Shown one piece after another: positions 1 through 7,837 of a DNA stretch of 24,426 nt (the first letter of the stretch is position 1; each line of letters starts with the position of its first letter). Location of the stretch: positions 126,489-150,914 of the forward strand of contig DCAA01000026.1 of the NCBI GenBank assembly GCA_002311345.1, given 5' to 3'. Both the position numbers and the translations under genes were made by a program. A model generated the notes under the pieces. The model made no database searches, was not told the DNA's origin, and was given only the letters and a program-made list of their open reading frames with translations. Source of the stretch: Planctomycetes bacterium UBA1146. GTDB lineage: Bacteria > Planctomycetota > UBA8108 > UBA1146.

Positions 1-1018
1 CGAACTCCTCCGGCGGGAACTCTGGATCCTCTACCCCGTCATCATCCGTGGTCGGCTCGTCAAATCCGGCAGAAACCTGCATCATCGCTGCGCTGACAAT
101 ACCACCGCTACCGAGGAACGGATCGGTGGTGATGCCCATCTGATTGTTACTGGCACCACGCAGGAAAGCTTCGAGGAAGTTGGCCTGGGACTTGTATCCG
201 AATCTGCCCAGATTTCCGGCGCCATCGGTGTTGAATCGACCGCTGATTCCATCTCCATCCGCATCATCGGGATCGGCATTGGCGAATATCGTGTTGTTGG
301 AAATCCGCTCGAACAGACCGACTCCGAACTGAGGTGGGGCATTGCGCTGAGTTATCGTGACCGGGAGTCCTCCCACCTGAGAGGGATCCGGGAAAGATGG
401 TCTGGGTCCACCCGGCAACATGTACGCCGGCATGACGATGCTCGGAAGCGGAGGATCCCAGATGGGACCCTGACTGCCGGGCACCCCCACCGCAGCGAAG
501 AAAAAGTTACGATAGATGGGCGAAGATCCGCCCGGTACCGGGGTGCTGTGGCAAGCGGTGCAACTGGTCGCATTGTAAAAGGGTCCGAGACCTTGCTCGG
601 CTGTGAATTCCTTGCTCATCAGGTCCCGACCGCGAAGGAAAGCCTCGAAGGTATCGCGGTCCAGTCCTGGAATTGCATCTCCGATGGTGCAGGTCGCATA
701 TGAATCGCACCCGAGTGAATCCTCCGTCGGATCAGGCCCGCAAATTTCAAATGGAGGCTCAGGAGCTGGTCCACCCAGGAACAGGTAGTTGAAACTACTG
801 ATCGCATCACCGAGGTTCACGATGCCATCGTCGTTGACGTCTATGGCATCTCGACAATATGCAACATCGCCGAGGAACATATGATTCAACATCGCAACGC
901 CATCAGCGACGTCGAATGTTCCATCCTCATTGACATCACCGCGTTCGAAGTCGCGCGCCAGCAGGTTTCCCGTCAGGCACAGAACCAGAATCAGCGAAAT
1001 AGAAATGTGGATCTTCAA
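1..1018 (-). CDS. Secreted dockerin-containing dihaem oxidoreductase-like protein (3' end outside window)
   Basis: Read on the minus strand from a TTG start, about 339 residues are visible and the C-terminus lies beyond base 1. Residues 1-21 form a signal peptide (MKIH, a hydrophobic run, then LLA). Residues 26-107 hold two EF-hand-like loops (DVNEDGTFDVAD and DVNDDGIVNLGD), each followed by a hydrophobic helix, as in type I dockerins. From about residue 115 the protein matches the dihaem oxidoreductase (DHOR, thiol-oxidoreductase-like) family: GLGPFYNATSCTACH carries one CxxCH haem site at residues 153-157, and RNAPPQFGVGLFERI, DADGDGISGRFN and the later MGIT segment follow in the family's order. 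A second CxxCH would be expected downstream, outside the window. The likely role is a periplasmic or exported c-type haem protein; its substrate is unknown. The dockerin lies before the catalytic part, which is less usual than a C-terminal one. Confidence 0.8.
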   Translation of the reverse strand, partial: MKIHISISLILVLCLTGNLLARDFERGDVNEDGTFDVADGVAMLNHMFLGDVAYCRDAIDVNDDGIVNLGDAISSFNYLFLGGPAPEPPFEICGPDPTEDSLGCDSYATCTIGDAIPGLDRDTFEAFLRGRDLMSKEFTAEQGLGPFYNATSCTACHSTPVPGGSSPIYRNFFFAAVGVPGSQGPIWDPPLPSIVMPAYMLPGGPRPSFPDPSQVGGLPVTITQRNAPPQFGVGLFERISNNTIFANADPDDADGDGISGRFNTDGAGNLGRFGYKSQANFLEAFLRGASNNQMGITTDPFLGSGGIVSAAMMQVSAGFDEPTTDDDGVEDPEFPPEEF

Positions 1019-1026
1019 ATCCAATA

Positions 1027-1033
1027 CCTTCCC
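1027..1033 (-). promoter_or_regulatory. Shine-Dalgarno that sets a TTG start
   Basis: On the minus strand GGGAAGG is followed by 8 bases and then TTG at 1018-1016. No in-frame ATG lies nearby, and this start places a clean signal peptide at residue 1. A GTG further upstream in the same frame lacks a comparable site and would add about 20 non-signal residues. Confidence 0.5.
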
Positions 1034-1046
1034 AGAACTGCTACAT

Positions 1047-1181
1047 CTATTGCATGCCCTCGAAGTTCTTGCCCAGCTCACGAGCGAGATTGAGACTATT
1101 CAGAGCAGCGCCGAAGATGAGCCCAGAGTCAGACAGAATCACACCATCCGATTCTACCTCTCTACAGGTGTGTTCAATAGC
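1047..1181 (-). other. Protein-like open stretch in the intergenic gap, possible small gene or gene remnant
   Basis: The 248-base gap between the exporter stop and the dockerin gene contains a 44-codon open frame on the minus strand ending in TAG at 1047. Its composition looks protein-like (DGVILSDSGLIF, then NSLNLARELGKNFEGMQ), with codon choice like the neighbouring genes. It has no ATG. A GTG at 1142 would give 31 residues, but the nearest Shine-Dalgarno-like run (AGAGAGG) is too far away. A second frame just upstream (VAREVMKGTQGVDLGAVI) also looks protein-like, so the pair could be a frameshifted remnant of one gene. I recognise no family. Chance is a serious alternative. Confidence 0.2.
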
Positions 1182-1266
1182 CTAATAACTGCACCCAGAT
1201 CGACCCCTTGGGTACCTTTCATGACCTCACGAGCAACATTCCAATTTGGACATGATTTGGCGGATA

Positions 1267-2067
1267 TCAGCCCCAACCGACCAGAATTGCCAGCGCCAGA
1301 ACTGCGCTGGTGACCGCCACGACCGGCTTGAGAAGCCGATCCCCACCCTGCAATACTGCCCGACCACCGATGATACCGCCGAGAGCATAAGAAGGGATCA
1401 ACACAACGGCGGTCTCGATGTCGAAGATATCGTGCATCAGGTACCAGACTCCAGCAGCTGCAGAGATGACCATCACCATCCATACCTTCCAGCGTACCGC
1501 ATCGACGATCGGCAATCGTAATGCGGTGGTCAACAGCAAGATGACGAAAGCGCCAATCCCCGCACCCATGAAGCCGCCATAGAGTCCACACAACACGCAT
1601 CCGAGGGAAAAACCAAAACCCGAACCGGAACGGTGCGCTTCTGGCCGCTGAGAGGGAGTCTTCATGAACAGAAATACTCCCACTGCCACTAACAACATCC
1701 CCCCCATCACCTGCTTGAAGAGATCGGTATCGAGAGTATCGATCTTGATGGCTCCCCATGCCCCGGGGATCGCACAGATGAAGACGAGCAGAAACGGCCA
1801 CCATCCGGGTCCAGGAGAGTCCGTCACGGTTGGACCCACCTCGTCATTCTTGCGGACTCGCCGATCACGACTCATCGTCCAGCCGGCCACTGCTGCCTGG
1901 ATGGCAACGCAGACCCGATTGGTTCCGTTGGCCACCAGAGGAGGAATTCCCAGAAAGATCAGCAGCGGCAACACCAGCAGGGTACCTCCCCCGACCAGGG
2001 TGTTGATGGTCCCGGCGACCACCCCGACCACGACAATGAGCGCCATCTGAGCGATTTCCAGATCCAC
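1267..2067 (-). CDS. TauE/SafE-family membrane exporter
   Basis: The 266-residue protein is strongly hydrophobic, with about eight predicted membrane segments in two halves. The first half begins GVVAGTINTLVGGGTLLVLP and continues with LGIPPLVANGTNRV. The second half has the matching glycine-rich LYGGFMGAGIGAFVILLL followed by an RW..W segment. This duplicated glycine-rich pattern is typical of the TauE/SafE (UPF0721, PF01925) family, whose members are linked to export of sulfite or other organosulfur anions across the inner membrane. The substrate cannot be read from sequence. The GTG start is chosen because GGGAGGG lies 6 bases upstream; an ATG 21 bases further in is the alternative. A charged cytoplasmic loop with RDRRVRKNDE lies near residues 67-76. 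The gene is divergent from korA. The overlapping 216-codon frame on the same strand is a shadow. Confidence 0.85.
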   Translation of the reverse strand: MDLEIAQMALIVVVGVVAGTINTLVGGGTLLVLPLLIFLGIPPLVANGTNRVCVAIQAAVAGWTMSRDRRVRKNDEVGPTVTDSPGPGWWPFLLVFICAIPGAWGAIKIDTLDTDLFKQVMGGMLLVAVGVFLFMKTPSQRPEAHRSGSGFGFSLGCVLCGLYGGFMGAGIGAFVILLLTTALRLPIVDAVRWKVWMVMVISAAAGVWYLMHDIFDIETAVVLIPSYALGGIIGGRAVLQGGDRLLKPVVAVTSAVLALAILVGWG

Positions 2068-2089
2068 TGCGGTCCCTCCCTGGGGTCAC

Positions 2090-2136
2090 TCTCTCACGAG
2101 AGAACGGGGCAATACAGTCGGGTTGGCTTGATTCTA
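2090..2136 (-). promoter_or_regulatory. Candidate -10 box and palindrome upstream of the exporter
   Basis: In the 142-base divergent gap, the minus strand has TAGAAT at 2136-2131, five of six matches to a sigma-70 -10 box; no convincing -35 is present. About 30 bases downstream, in the presumed leader, TCTCTC-AC-GAGAGA (2090-2103) forms perfect six-base arms. It could be an operator or a weak hairpin. No clear promoter is seen for korA on the plus strand. Confidence 0.25.
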
Positions 2137-2194
2137 TCGGCCGATCCCACGATCCTTGCCATTACAGAGGAGCCATGCAGGCTCCCCAACCTCG

Positions 2195-2202
2195 AGGGGA
2201 GG
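2195..2202 (+). promoter_or_regulatory. Shine-Dalgarno that sets the korA TTG start
   Basis: AGGGGAGG is followed by 7 bases and then TTG at 2210. The protein from this TTG begins MDPVLNDFSIRIATTNGTGS, which lines up with the usual KorA N-terminus. The longer frame opening at 2156 would add 18 residues rich in Arg, Ser and Gly that look non-coding. Confidence 0.6.
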
Positions 2203-2209
2203 CCACCGG

Positions 2210-3997
2210 TTGGATCCGGTCCTGAACGATTTTTCGATCCGCATCGCCACGACCAATGGCACCGGAAGTCAGACTTCCAACATGGTGCTTCACCGGGCAC
2301 TAATCCGGATGGGGCTGGCGGCCAGTGCAAAGAACCTGTTTCCCTCTAACATCGCCGGATTGCCAACCTGGTATCAGATCCGCGTGAGTCCTGATGCCTG
2401 GCAAACGATGAGCGAACAGTGGCAGGTCCTGCTGCCACTCAATCCAGCCACCATTGGTAAAGATCTCAAGGAGAGTAGTCCGGGAACCGTCGTCATCGAT
2501 AACAGCGACTGGAAGACTGCTGACAGCCAGTTCGAGGGATTCATCCGTTATCCCGTCCCCTTCGATCAACTCGCTCGCAAGATCGAAAATGCAAAACTAC
2601 GACCTCGACTCAAAAACCTGATCTATGTCGGTGTGGTTGCCCAACTTTTCGAGATCCCCCTGGATGCAGTGGCGGGTGCCTTGGGGACCATCTTTCCGGG
2701 CAAGGACTCCGTGATCGAGTTGAACGTCGATGCAGCCAAGATCGGATTCGACTACGCGGCAGAGAATCTTAAGAAAGAGGATCCGTGGAAGTACGCACCC
2801 GCCGATCAGGTGGGAGACAAGATCCTCATCGAGGGAAACGAGGCCACAGCACTCGGCGCCATCTGGGGTGGTGTATCGGTGGTTGCCTGGTATCCCATCA
2901 CTCCCTCCTCCTCCGTCACCGAATCTCTCGAAAAACACATCGCCAGACAAAGAGAGAAGGATCCCGAGGGGAGACGGCGCTACGTCATCCTCCAGGCCGA
3001 AGATGAACTTGCTGCCGTGGGGATGGCACTGGGAGCTGGATGGGCTGGAGCCCGATCGATGACCTCGACCAGCGGTCCTGGAATTTCCCTGATGGCAGAA
3101 AACATGGGGTTAGGTTATTACGCCGAAATTCCGACCGTGATCTACGACATTCAGCGAGTGGGTCCATCCACCGGTTTACCAACCCGCACCCAGCAAAGCG
3201 ACATTCTCCAGGTTGCATTTCACTCTCATGGCGACAGCCGCTTCCCGATGCTGTTTCCTTCCTCCCCCGAAGAGGCCTTCTCATTCTCCTGTCAGGCCTA
3301 TGACCTGGCGGAGAAATATCAGATCCCGGTCGTGTTCATGTCCGACCTCGATCTCGGCATGAACAGCTGGATCTCCAATCCCCTGCAGGAGCCCACCAGA
3401 GACTTCGATCGCGGCAAGATCGCCACCGACGAGGTGGTCGAGAAACTGGAGAAGTGGGGAAGATATCGCGATGTGGACGGCGATGGGATTCCTTATCGAA
3501 CGATCCCGGGCATCACCTTGCATCCGGATATTGCACATCTGACCCGAGGATCGGGACACGACGAAGATGCCCAGTACAGCGAATCGCCTGAGGTGTATGC
3601 CGCCAATCTCGATCGCCTGGCTCGTAAGATCGACGGAATGGTGACCGACCTTCCGGCACCGATCCGCGAAGATGGAGATGGTTCACTCGGAGTCATCGCC
3701 TTCGGCACCACCGACTGGGCGGTGCAGGAAGCCATCGCCTCGCTGAAGGCTACGCCTTCCTACCTGAGAATCCGCTCGTATCCCTTCCATGAGGAAGTCG
3801 ATTCCTTCATCAGCGACCATGATCAGATCCTCGTTGTCGAACAGAACCAGCAGGGTCAGATGGCACAGTTACTGAGGCTCAACAACCCGCACAATGCCAA
3901 CAAGATTCTGTCTGCGACATACTTCGGAGGGTTGCCCTTGTCCGCTCTATTCGTCCGCGACTCCATCGAACAGCAACAGGGCGTGGAGGCCAAATGA
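2210..3997 (+). CDS. korA: 2-oxoacid:ferredoxin oxidoreductase, fused gamma-alpha subunit
   Basis: This 595-residue subunit, with KorB, oxidatively decarboxylates a 2-oxoacid (most likely 2-oxoglutarate) to the acyl-CoA, passing electrons to ferredoxin. Residues 6-185 are the gamma domain: ATTNGTGSQTSN at 13-24, then KNLFPSNIAGLPTW at 41-54, a KorA hallmark. Residues from about 205 are the alpha, pyrimidine-binding domain: EGNEATALGAIWGG, then YPITPSSSVTE at 228-238, then TSGPGISLMAENMGL and RVGPSTGLPTRTQQSD, all strongly conserved in the family. The length is normal for the fused type. The stop overlaps the korB start (ATGA). The enzyme is cytoplasmic. No ferredoxin-like subunit is encoded beside it, consistent with the two-subunit type. 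The 2-oxoglutarate assignment rests on similarity to KorA-type proteins; a different 2-oxoacid cannot be excluded. Confidence 0.92.
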   Translation: MDPVLNDFSIRIATTNGTGSQTSNMVLHRALIRMGLAASAKNLFPSNIAGLPTWYQIRVSPDAWQTMSEQWQVLLPLNPATIGKDLKESSPGTVVIDNSDWKTADSQFEGFIRYPVPFDQLARKIENAKLRPRLKNLIYVGVVAQLFEIPLDAVAGALGTIFPGKDSVIELNVDAAKIGFDYAAENLKKEDPWKYAPADQVGDKILIEGNEATALGAIWGGVSVVAWYPITPSSSVTESLEKHIARQREKDPEGRRRYVILQAEDELAAVGMALGAGWAGARSMTSTSGPGISLMAENMGLGYYAEIPTVIYDIQRVGPSTGLPTRTQQSDILQVAFHSHGDSRFPMLFPSSPEEAFSFSCQAYDLAEKYQIPVVFMSDLDLGMNSWISNPLQEPTRDFDRGKIATDEVVEKLEKWGRYRDVDGDGIPYRTIPGITLHPDIAHLTRGSGHDEDAQYSESPEVYAANLDRLARKIDGMVTDLPAPIREDGDGSLGVIAFGTTDWAVQEAIASLKATPSYLRIRSYPFHEEVDSFISDHDQILVVEQNQQGQMAQLLRLNNPHNANKILSATYFGGLPLSALFVRDSIEQQQGVEAK

Positions 3998-5031
3998 CCG
4001 AAGAAAAAACTCCTGCTACCAATGCTCTCGGGCTCACCAAGGCTCAATACGGGGGACTTCCTTCAACGATGTGCAAGGGATGCGGTCACGATCGGATCTC
4101 GGAAGCGGTCATCCAGGCCTGCTACGACCTCGGAATCGATGGTCGAACCCTCATCAAGATGAGTGGCATCGGTTGCAGTTCGAAAACTCCCGCGTACTTC
4201 CTCGCCCAATCGATGGGGCTCAACTCGACTCACGGCCGGATGCCCAGTTTCGCCACTGGTGCTCACATGGCGAATACCTCCATGATCCCGCTCGGTGTCA
4301 GCGGCGATGGAGACACAGCCAGCATCGGAATGGGACAATTCGTACACATGATTCGCCGTAACCCGAAATTGGTCTACATCGTCGAGAACAACGGGGTGTA
4401 CGGACTCACCAAGGGACAGTTCTCCGCAACCGCCGACCGCGAGAGCCCATCAAAGCGTGGCTTATTCCCTCGCGAAGAATCCATCGATCTTTGCGGTATG
4501 GCACTGGAGTTGGGATCCACTTTCGTCGCTCGTTCCTTCAGTGGAGACAAGAAACAACTGATTCCACTGTTGAAAGCCGCCCTTTCCTTCGATGGCGTCG
4601 CATTCATCGACGTGATCTCTCCGTGTGTGACCTTCAACAACCATGCGGAATCCACGAAATCATATACCCATCAAAAAGAGATGGGCGTTTCCTTCCACGA
4701 TCCCCATTACGTCGCTCCTCAGGAGCCTATCGACATCGATTACGAGCAGGGAGAGTTGCACGAAGTGACTCTCCATGACGGATCGCGCCTGATGCTGAGG
4801 AAACTCGAGCGTCATTACGATCCGTCCGATCGCTCAGCCGCCTTCCAGAATCTCCATGAGACTCGTAGCAAGGGCGAGATCCTGACAGGTTTGATTTACA
4901 TCGATGTGAGTCAACCGGCACTGGCGAAAACCTCCGAGTTGACAGCGGAACCTCTTTCTTCCCTCGAACAGGGAGACCTGCGCCCTGCAATCGGTGTACT
5001 GGAGAAAGTGAACGAATCTTTCCGCATGTGA
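3994..5031 (+). CDS. korB: 2-oxoacid:ferredoxin oxidoreductase, beta subunit
   Basis: The 345-residue partner of KorA binds thiamine diphosphate and the single [4Fe-4S] cluster. CKGCGH places Cys27 and Cys30, GIGCSS places Cys61, and ISPCVTFNNH places Cys211: four cysteines spaced as in two-subunit KorB. GDGDTASIG (104-112) and, 20-odd residues later, VENNGVYGLTKGQ form the thiamine diphosphate and Mg binding region. The tail from about residue 230 (FHDPHYVAP, then LHDGSRLMLRKLE) is the standard KorB C-terminus. The ATG overlaps the korA stop in ATGA, so translation is probably coupled. The gene ends 28 bases before the convergent tldE stop, with no visible terminator between them. Confidence 0.93.
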   Translation: MTEEKTPATNALGLTKAQYGGLPSTMCKGCGHDRISEAVIQACYDLGIDGRTLIKMSGIGCSSKTPAYFLAQSMGLNSTHGRMPSFATGAHMANTSMIPLGVSGDGDTASIGMGQFVHMIRRNPKLVYIVENNGVYGLTKGQFSATADRESPSKRGLFPREESIDLCGMALELGSTFVARSFSGDKKQLIPLLKAALSFDGVAFIDVISPCVTFNNHAESTKSYTHQKEMGVSFHDPHYVAPQEPIDIDYEQGELHEVTLHDGSRLMLRKLERHYDPSDRSAAFQNLHETRSKGEILTGLIYIDVSQPALAKTSELTAEPLSSLEQGDLRPAIGVLEKVNESFRM

Positions 5032-5059
5032 GTTGACGTGGATCGGAATCGCGTCGGGC

Positions 5060-6382
5060 CTACCCGACCACGCGGAGTCCCTCGACGAGGATTCCCGGCA
5101 ACTTGCTCCCCTCGGGCGACCGCGAACCGTAGGTGGAGAGATTCGTCAGCAATTCCGCTCGAGATCCGATGTCGATGAGTCCTTCGCCCAACAATCGAAT
5201 CACCGAGTCATCGATACGCACCGTCCCGACCGGGGCCACGGCCTCTCCATCCTTCACTCGAAGGGCAATCCAGCGCGTGACTCCCGTGACACGAGCACCC
5301 TCGCGCGCGGCGAGATTGGTGTAGTGAACGTGGGAGAGCCACAAACCATCCCCGACCTGCGCACAGGCACTGGCAGGATCGAAGTCGCCCGGGTCCATCT
5401 CCAGCGCATCCGGATACTCACCTGAACTCGCACCGTTATGAGTGAGTCCATGCTCCATCGCCGTGCGCGGGCTGATAAATTTTTCCTGACCCACCCCTTC
5501 GGCGACCAGATCCAGACCCGCCGGAGACGGGTGACCATGACTACCGAACTGGGGAACACCGATGGCTACGGGATTCTCGCGGAAGCAAACTCGTGGATCG
5601 AGCCGAGTCCCGTCATAGATGGGCGCCAGCGGACTCGAACCGGTCATAATTGCCTTGGCCGAGAAACCACCGTTCCAGATAACCGGTCCCAGTAGATCAT
5701 CGAGGGCCGCAGGTTCCAGCCATGCGCGATAAGACCCCACCGGTGGCGTCTGAACATCCCGAGCGAGAATCTCCAGCATCGATTCGGCGTGGTCACGACT
5801 GGAGCGAGCTGCGCTCGGGTTCCAGTTCTCTCCGGTCCAGACCCACTTTGTAGCGCCACCCCCTGGCAAGTGCATCGATCCATCGATGACGGTGAGGGGT
5901 GCCTCGTACCAGCGTCTCAACCCCGTGGAAGTGGCAACCCCACGATACATCGTTCCGGTGATGGCGATTCCGCAGGTCTGAGCATCCCCGCAGTCACCGG
6001 CGATGGCATCGATCAACTCCTCGGGAACAGGAATGCGACCCTGCCCTCTTTGCTCATCGGTCACCGTATCGGGCAAATCAGGGAGATGCGGATCGACAGG
6101 AAGATCCGCCACCGCAGACGAAAGCCGATCAACGATGGCCCTCAAGGCATCCCGATCCGTTTGCAACGAACCAGATAGCATCACACTCGACTGGATCTCT
6201 CGACCATCTTTCCTGAGCGAGATGGTGAGTTCTCGCTGCTCGATCGATCCTCCCTGACGAACACACCCCGAGGAGATCCGGGCGAAGCCCGTCACCTCAC
6301 CGGCGAAACTGACGGTAACCTGTTCACCTTCAGAAAGGAGTGAATCGAGATACTCGGAGACATCGTAGAACCAGGACTGCAT
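5060..6382 (-). CDS. tldE: TldE/PmbA-family metallopeptidase partner subunit
   Basis: This 440-residue protein belongs to the TldD/PmbA family as the E-type subunit. It lacks the HExxxH zinc site that TldD carries. It has the PmbA C-terminal pattern: VGDGLWLSHVHYTNLAAREG, then TGVTRWIALRVKDGE and APVGTVRIDDS. In characterised bacteria TldE pairs with TldD as a heteromeric zinc peptidase that cleaves unfolded peptides and modified-peptide precursors in the cytoplasm. The ATG directly follows the tldD stop (TAGATG, no spacer) and has GGGAGGGG overlapping the end of tldD as its ribosome site. It is the last gene of the ROK kinase-nagA-tldD-tldE unit. The length is normal for the family. Confidence 0.88.
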   Translation of the reverse strand: MQSWFYDVSEYLDSLLSEGEQVTVSFAGEVTGFARISSGCVRQGGSIEQRELTISLRKDGREIQSSVMLSGSLQTDRDALRAIVDRLSSAVADLPVDPHLPDLPDTVTDEQRGQGRIPVPEELIDAIAGDCGDAQTCGIAITGTMYRGVATSTGLRRWYEAPLTVIDGSMHLPGGGATKWVWTGENWNPSAARSSRDHAESMLEILARDVQTPPVGSYRAWLEPAALDDLLGPVIWNGGFSAKAIMTGSSPLAPIYDGTRLDPRVCFRENPVAIGVPQFGSHGHPSPAGLDLVAEGVGQEKFISPRTAMEHGLTHNGASSGEYPDALEMDPGDFDPASACAQVGDGLWLSHVHYTNLAAREGARVTGVTRWIALRVKDGEAVAPVGTVRIDDSVIRLLGEGLIDIGSRAELLTNLSTYGSRSPEGSKLPGILVEGLRVVG

Positions 6383-7837
6383 CTACCCCTCCCTTCCGAA
6401 CACCTCGAGGCCTCGGAATCGACAGGCGGGCACCGCATGTCCGACGAATACCATCTGGTTGGGCTCTCCTTTGCCACAATTGGGCGTGCCTCTCACCTGC
6501 CAGGTGTCCTGATTTCCGACCGCATCGAGAGATTGCCAGAAGGGGATGGTGGTACTGCGATATCCGGCTTCCTTCACCCTCCCTGCCAGTTGTCCATTCT
6601 CGATGAGGCGCGCATCCTCGACCCCGAACTGGAACTTCCAGCGACGATCGTCGATGGACCACGATGAATTCGCATCGAGCCAGACTCCGTTCTCTACTGC
6701 TGCGATCAGGTCGTCGAGAGAAGTATCGCCTGGCTCCACGTTCAGGTTTGCCATGCGATCTATCGGAGGACGGTTCCAGGAACAGGCACGCGAGACGGCG
6801 ATGGCATCTTCCGGCCGGGAGAGTCGCTGTGCACTGAGCGCACCACCGATCCCTCTCCTGAGTACGCCTTTCTCAATCAGGTGAATCTTCTTTGCCTCGA
6901 GCCCTTCGTCATCGAATCCTGCGCTGCATACTTCCCCCTCGACGGTCGGATCGATGACGACGTTGAGAATCTCGGGACCCCAACTCAGCGAACCGAAATC
7001 GTCGATCTTGACGAAACTGGTTCCTGCATAGTTTCTCTCGTCTCCGAGAATCCGATCCAGTTCCAGGGCGTGTCCGATGGATTCGTGAACCTGGAGGACC
7101 ATCTGCGCCGGTCCGATCACCACATCCATCGCGCCAGTGGGGCAAACCGGAGCGAGCAAGATCTCGATCGCATCGTTACCAATCTGCTGTGGAAGATCGT
7201 CGAATCGAATCCGTTCGAGTACTTCCAGACCACCGAGTTGAGCATCACTTCGACCACCGTTGCTCCTCGACTGAACATCTTCATCATCGGAGGCAACCGC
7301 CATCAGCCACGGAACGATCCGATCATGAACCTGTTCGATCTGGATGTCATCGGTGGTCGCGATGCAGGATTCTGTCCGAACCCTCCTGAGACTTGCGACT
7401 CGACGGATGATCCGATCGTCGGTCTTCAATCCCTGACAGGCATTTTTCAGACGTTCGATGATGTCGCTTCGGGCACAACTCTCCCATGGTTGCTCGACCG
7501 GATGAGACCAACTACCTGATCGAAGCGGACGTGGCGCGGCGGAAAAATCGAGCACTCCCCTGCCTGCCGCAGCATGAGCCCATTCCCTGGCGACCCTCGC
7601 CGCCTGGTAGAGGCCCGCCTCGGAAAGATCACTGGTGGCAGCCAGTCCCATCTCCTGTCCATCGACCACAGTGACCATCGCTCCAAAGTCCTCCGAACAA
7701 CTCGGCGGCAGAAGGACGTCATCTCTTACCGCGAAGGACTCTGCCGTCGTTCTCACGATACGCAGCGAACACCAGGTGCCCCTCGGAGCGATCCGTCCGA
7801 CCAGTTGCTCGGCGCTCATCGTTGGGGATACGTTCAT
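6383..7837 (-). CDS. tldD: TldD-family zinc metallopeptidase
   Basis: The 484-residue catalytic subunit of the TldD/TldE peptidase shows the diagnostic HESIGHALELD at residues 251-261 (HExxxH plus downstream Glu and Asp), which supplies zinc ligands and the catalytic Glu. NCGKGEPNQ near the C-terminus places Cys454, the expected third zinc ligand. Between them lie GTSFVKIDDFGSLSWGPE and the DDEG segment (FDDEGLEAKKI) typical of TldD. The ATG overlaps the nagA stop in ATGA. Known family roles are maturation of peptide antibiotics, antitoxin degradation and general proteolysis of unstructured peptides. Here the link to amino-sugar genes suggests housekeeping salvage of peptides, possibly from the cell wall; that is inference. 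The first ATG fits the operon overlap. Confidence 0.92.
   Translation of the reverse strand: MNVSPTMSAEQLVGRIAPRGTWCSLRIVRTTAESFAVRDDVLLPPSCSEDFGAMVTVVDGQEMGLAATSDLSEAGLYQAARVAREWAHAAAGRGVLDFSAAPRPLRSGSWSHPVEQPWESCARSDIIERLKNACQGLKTDDRIIRRVASLRRVRTESCIATTDDIQIEQVHDRIVPWLMAVASDDEDVQSRSNGGRSDAQLGGLEVLERIRFDDLPQQIGNDAIEILLAPVCPTGAMDVVIGPAQMVLQVHESIGHALELDRILGDERNYAGTSFVKIDDFGSLSWGPEILNVVIDPTVEGEVCSAGFDDEGLEAKKIHLIEKGVLRRGIGGALSAQRLSRPEDAIAVSRACSWNRPPIDRMANLNVEPGDTSLDDLIAAVENGVWLDANSSWSIDDRRWKFQFGVEDARLIENGQLAGRVKEAGYRSTTIPFWQSLDAVGNQDTWQVRGTPNCGKGEPNQMVFVGHAVPACRFRGLEVFGREG

Noticed and set aside
930..1313. 127-codon plus-strand frame crossing the first gene's start
   Set aside because: It overlaps the signal peptide and dockerin of the minus-strand gene and the exporter end, and has no ribosome site or recognisable family.
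1154..1804. 216-codon minus-strand frame inside the exporter
   Set aside because: It is an alternative frame of the TauE/SafE gene with an unnatural Arg/Trp/Cys-rich composition; only its last 25 or so codons, in the gap, look protein-like and are discussed separately.
5032..5059. Possible terminator between korB and tldE
   Set aside because: The 28-base convergent gap has no stable inverted repeat or T-run on either strand.
6881..7519. 212-codon plus-strand frame
   Set aside because: It is antisense to tldD across its HExxxH region and shows no domain.
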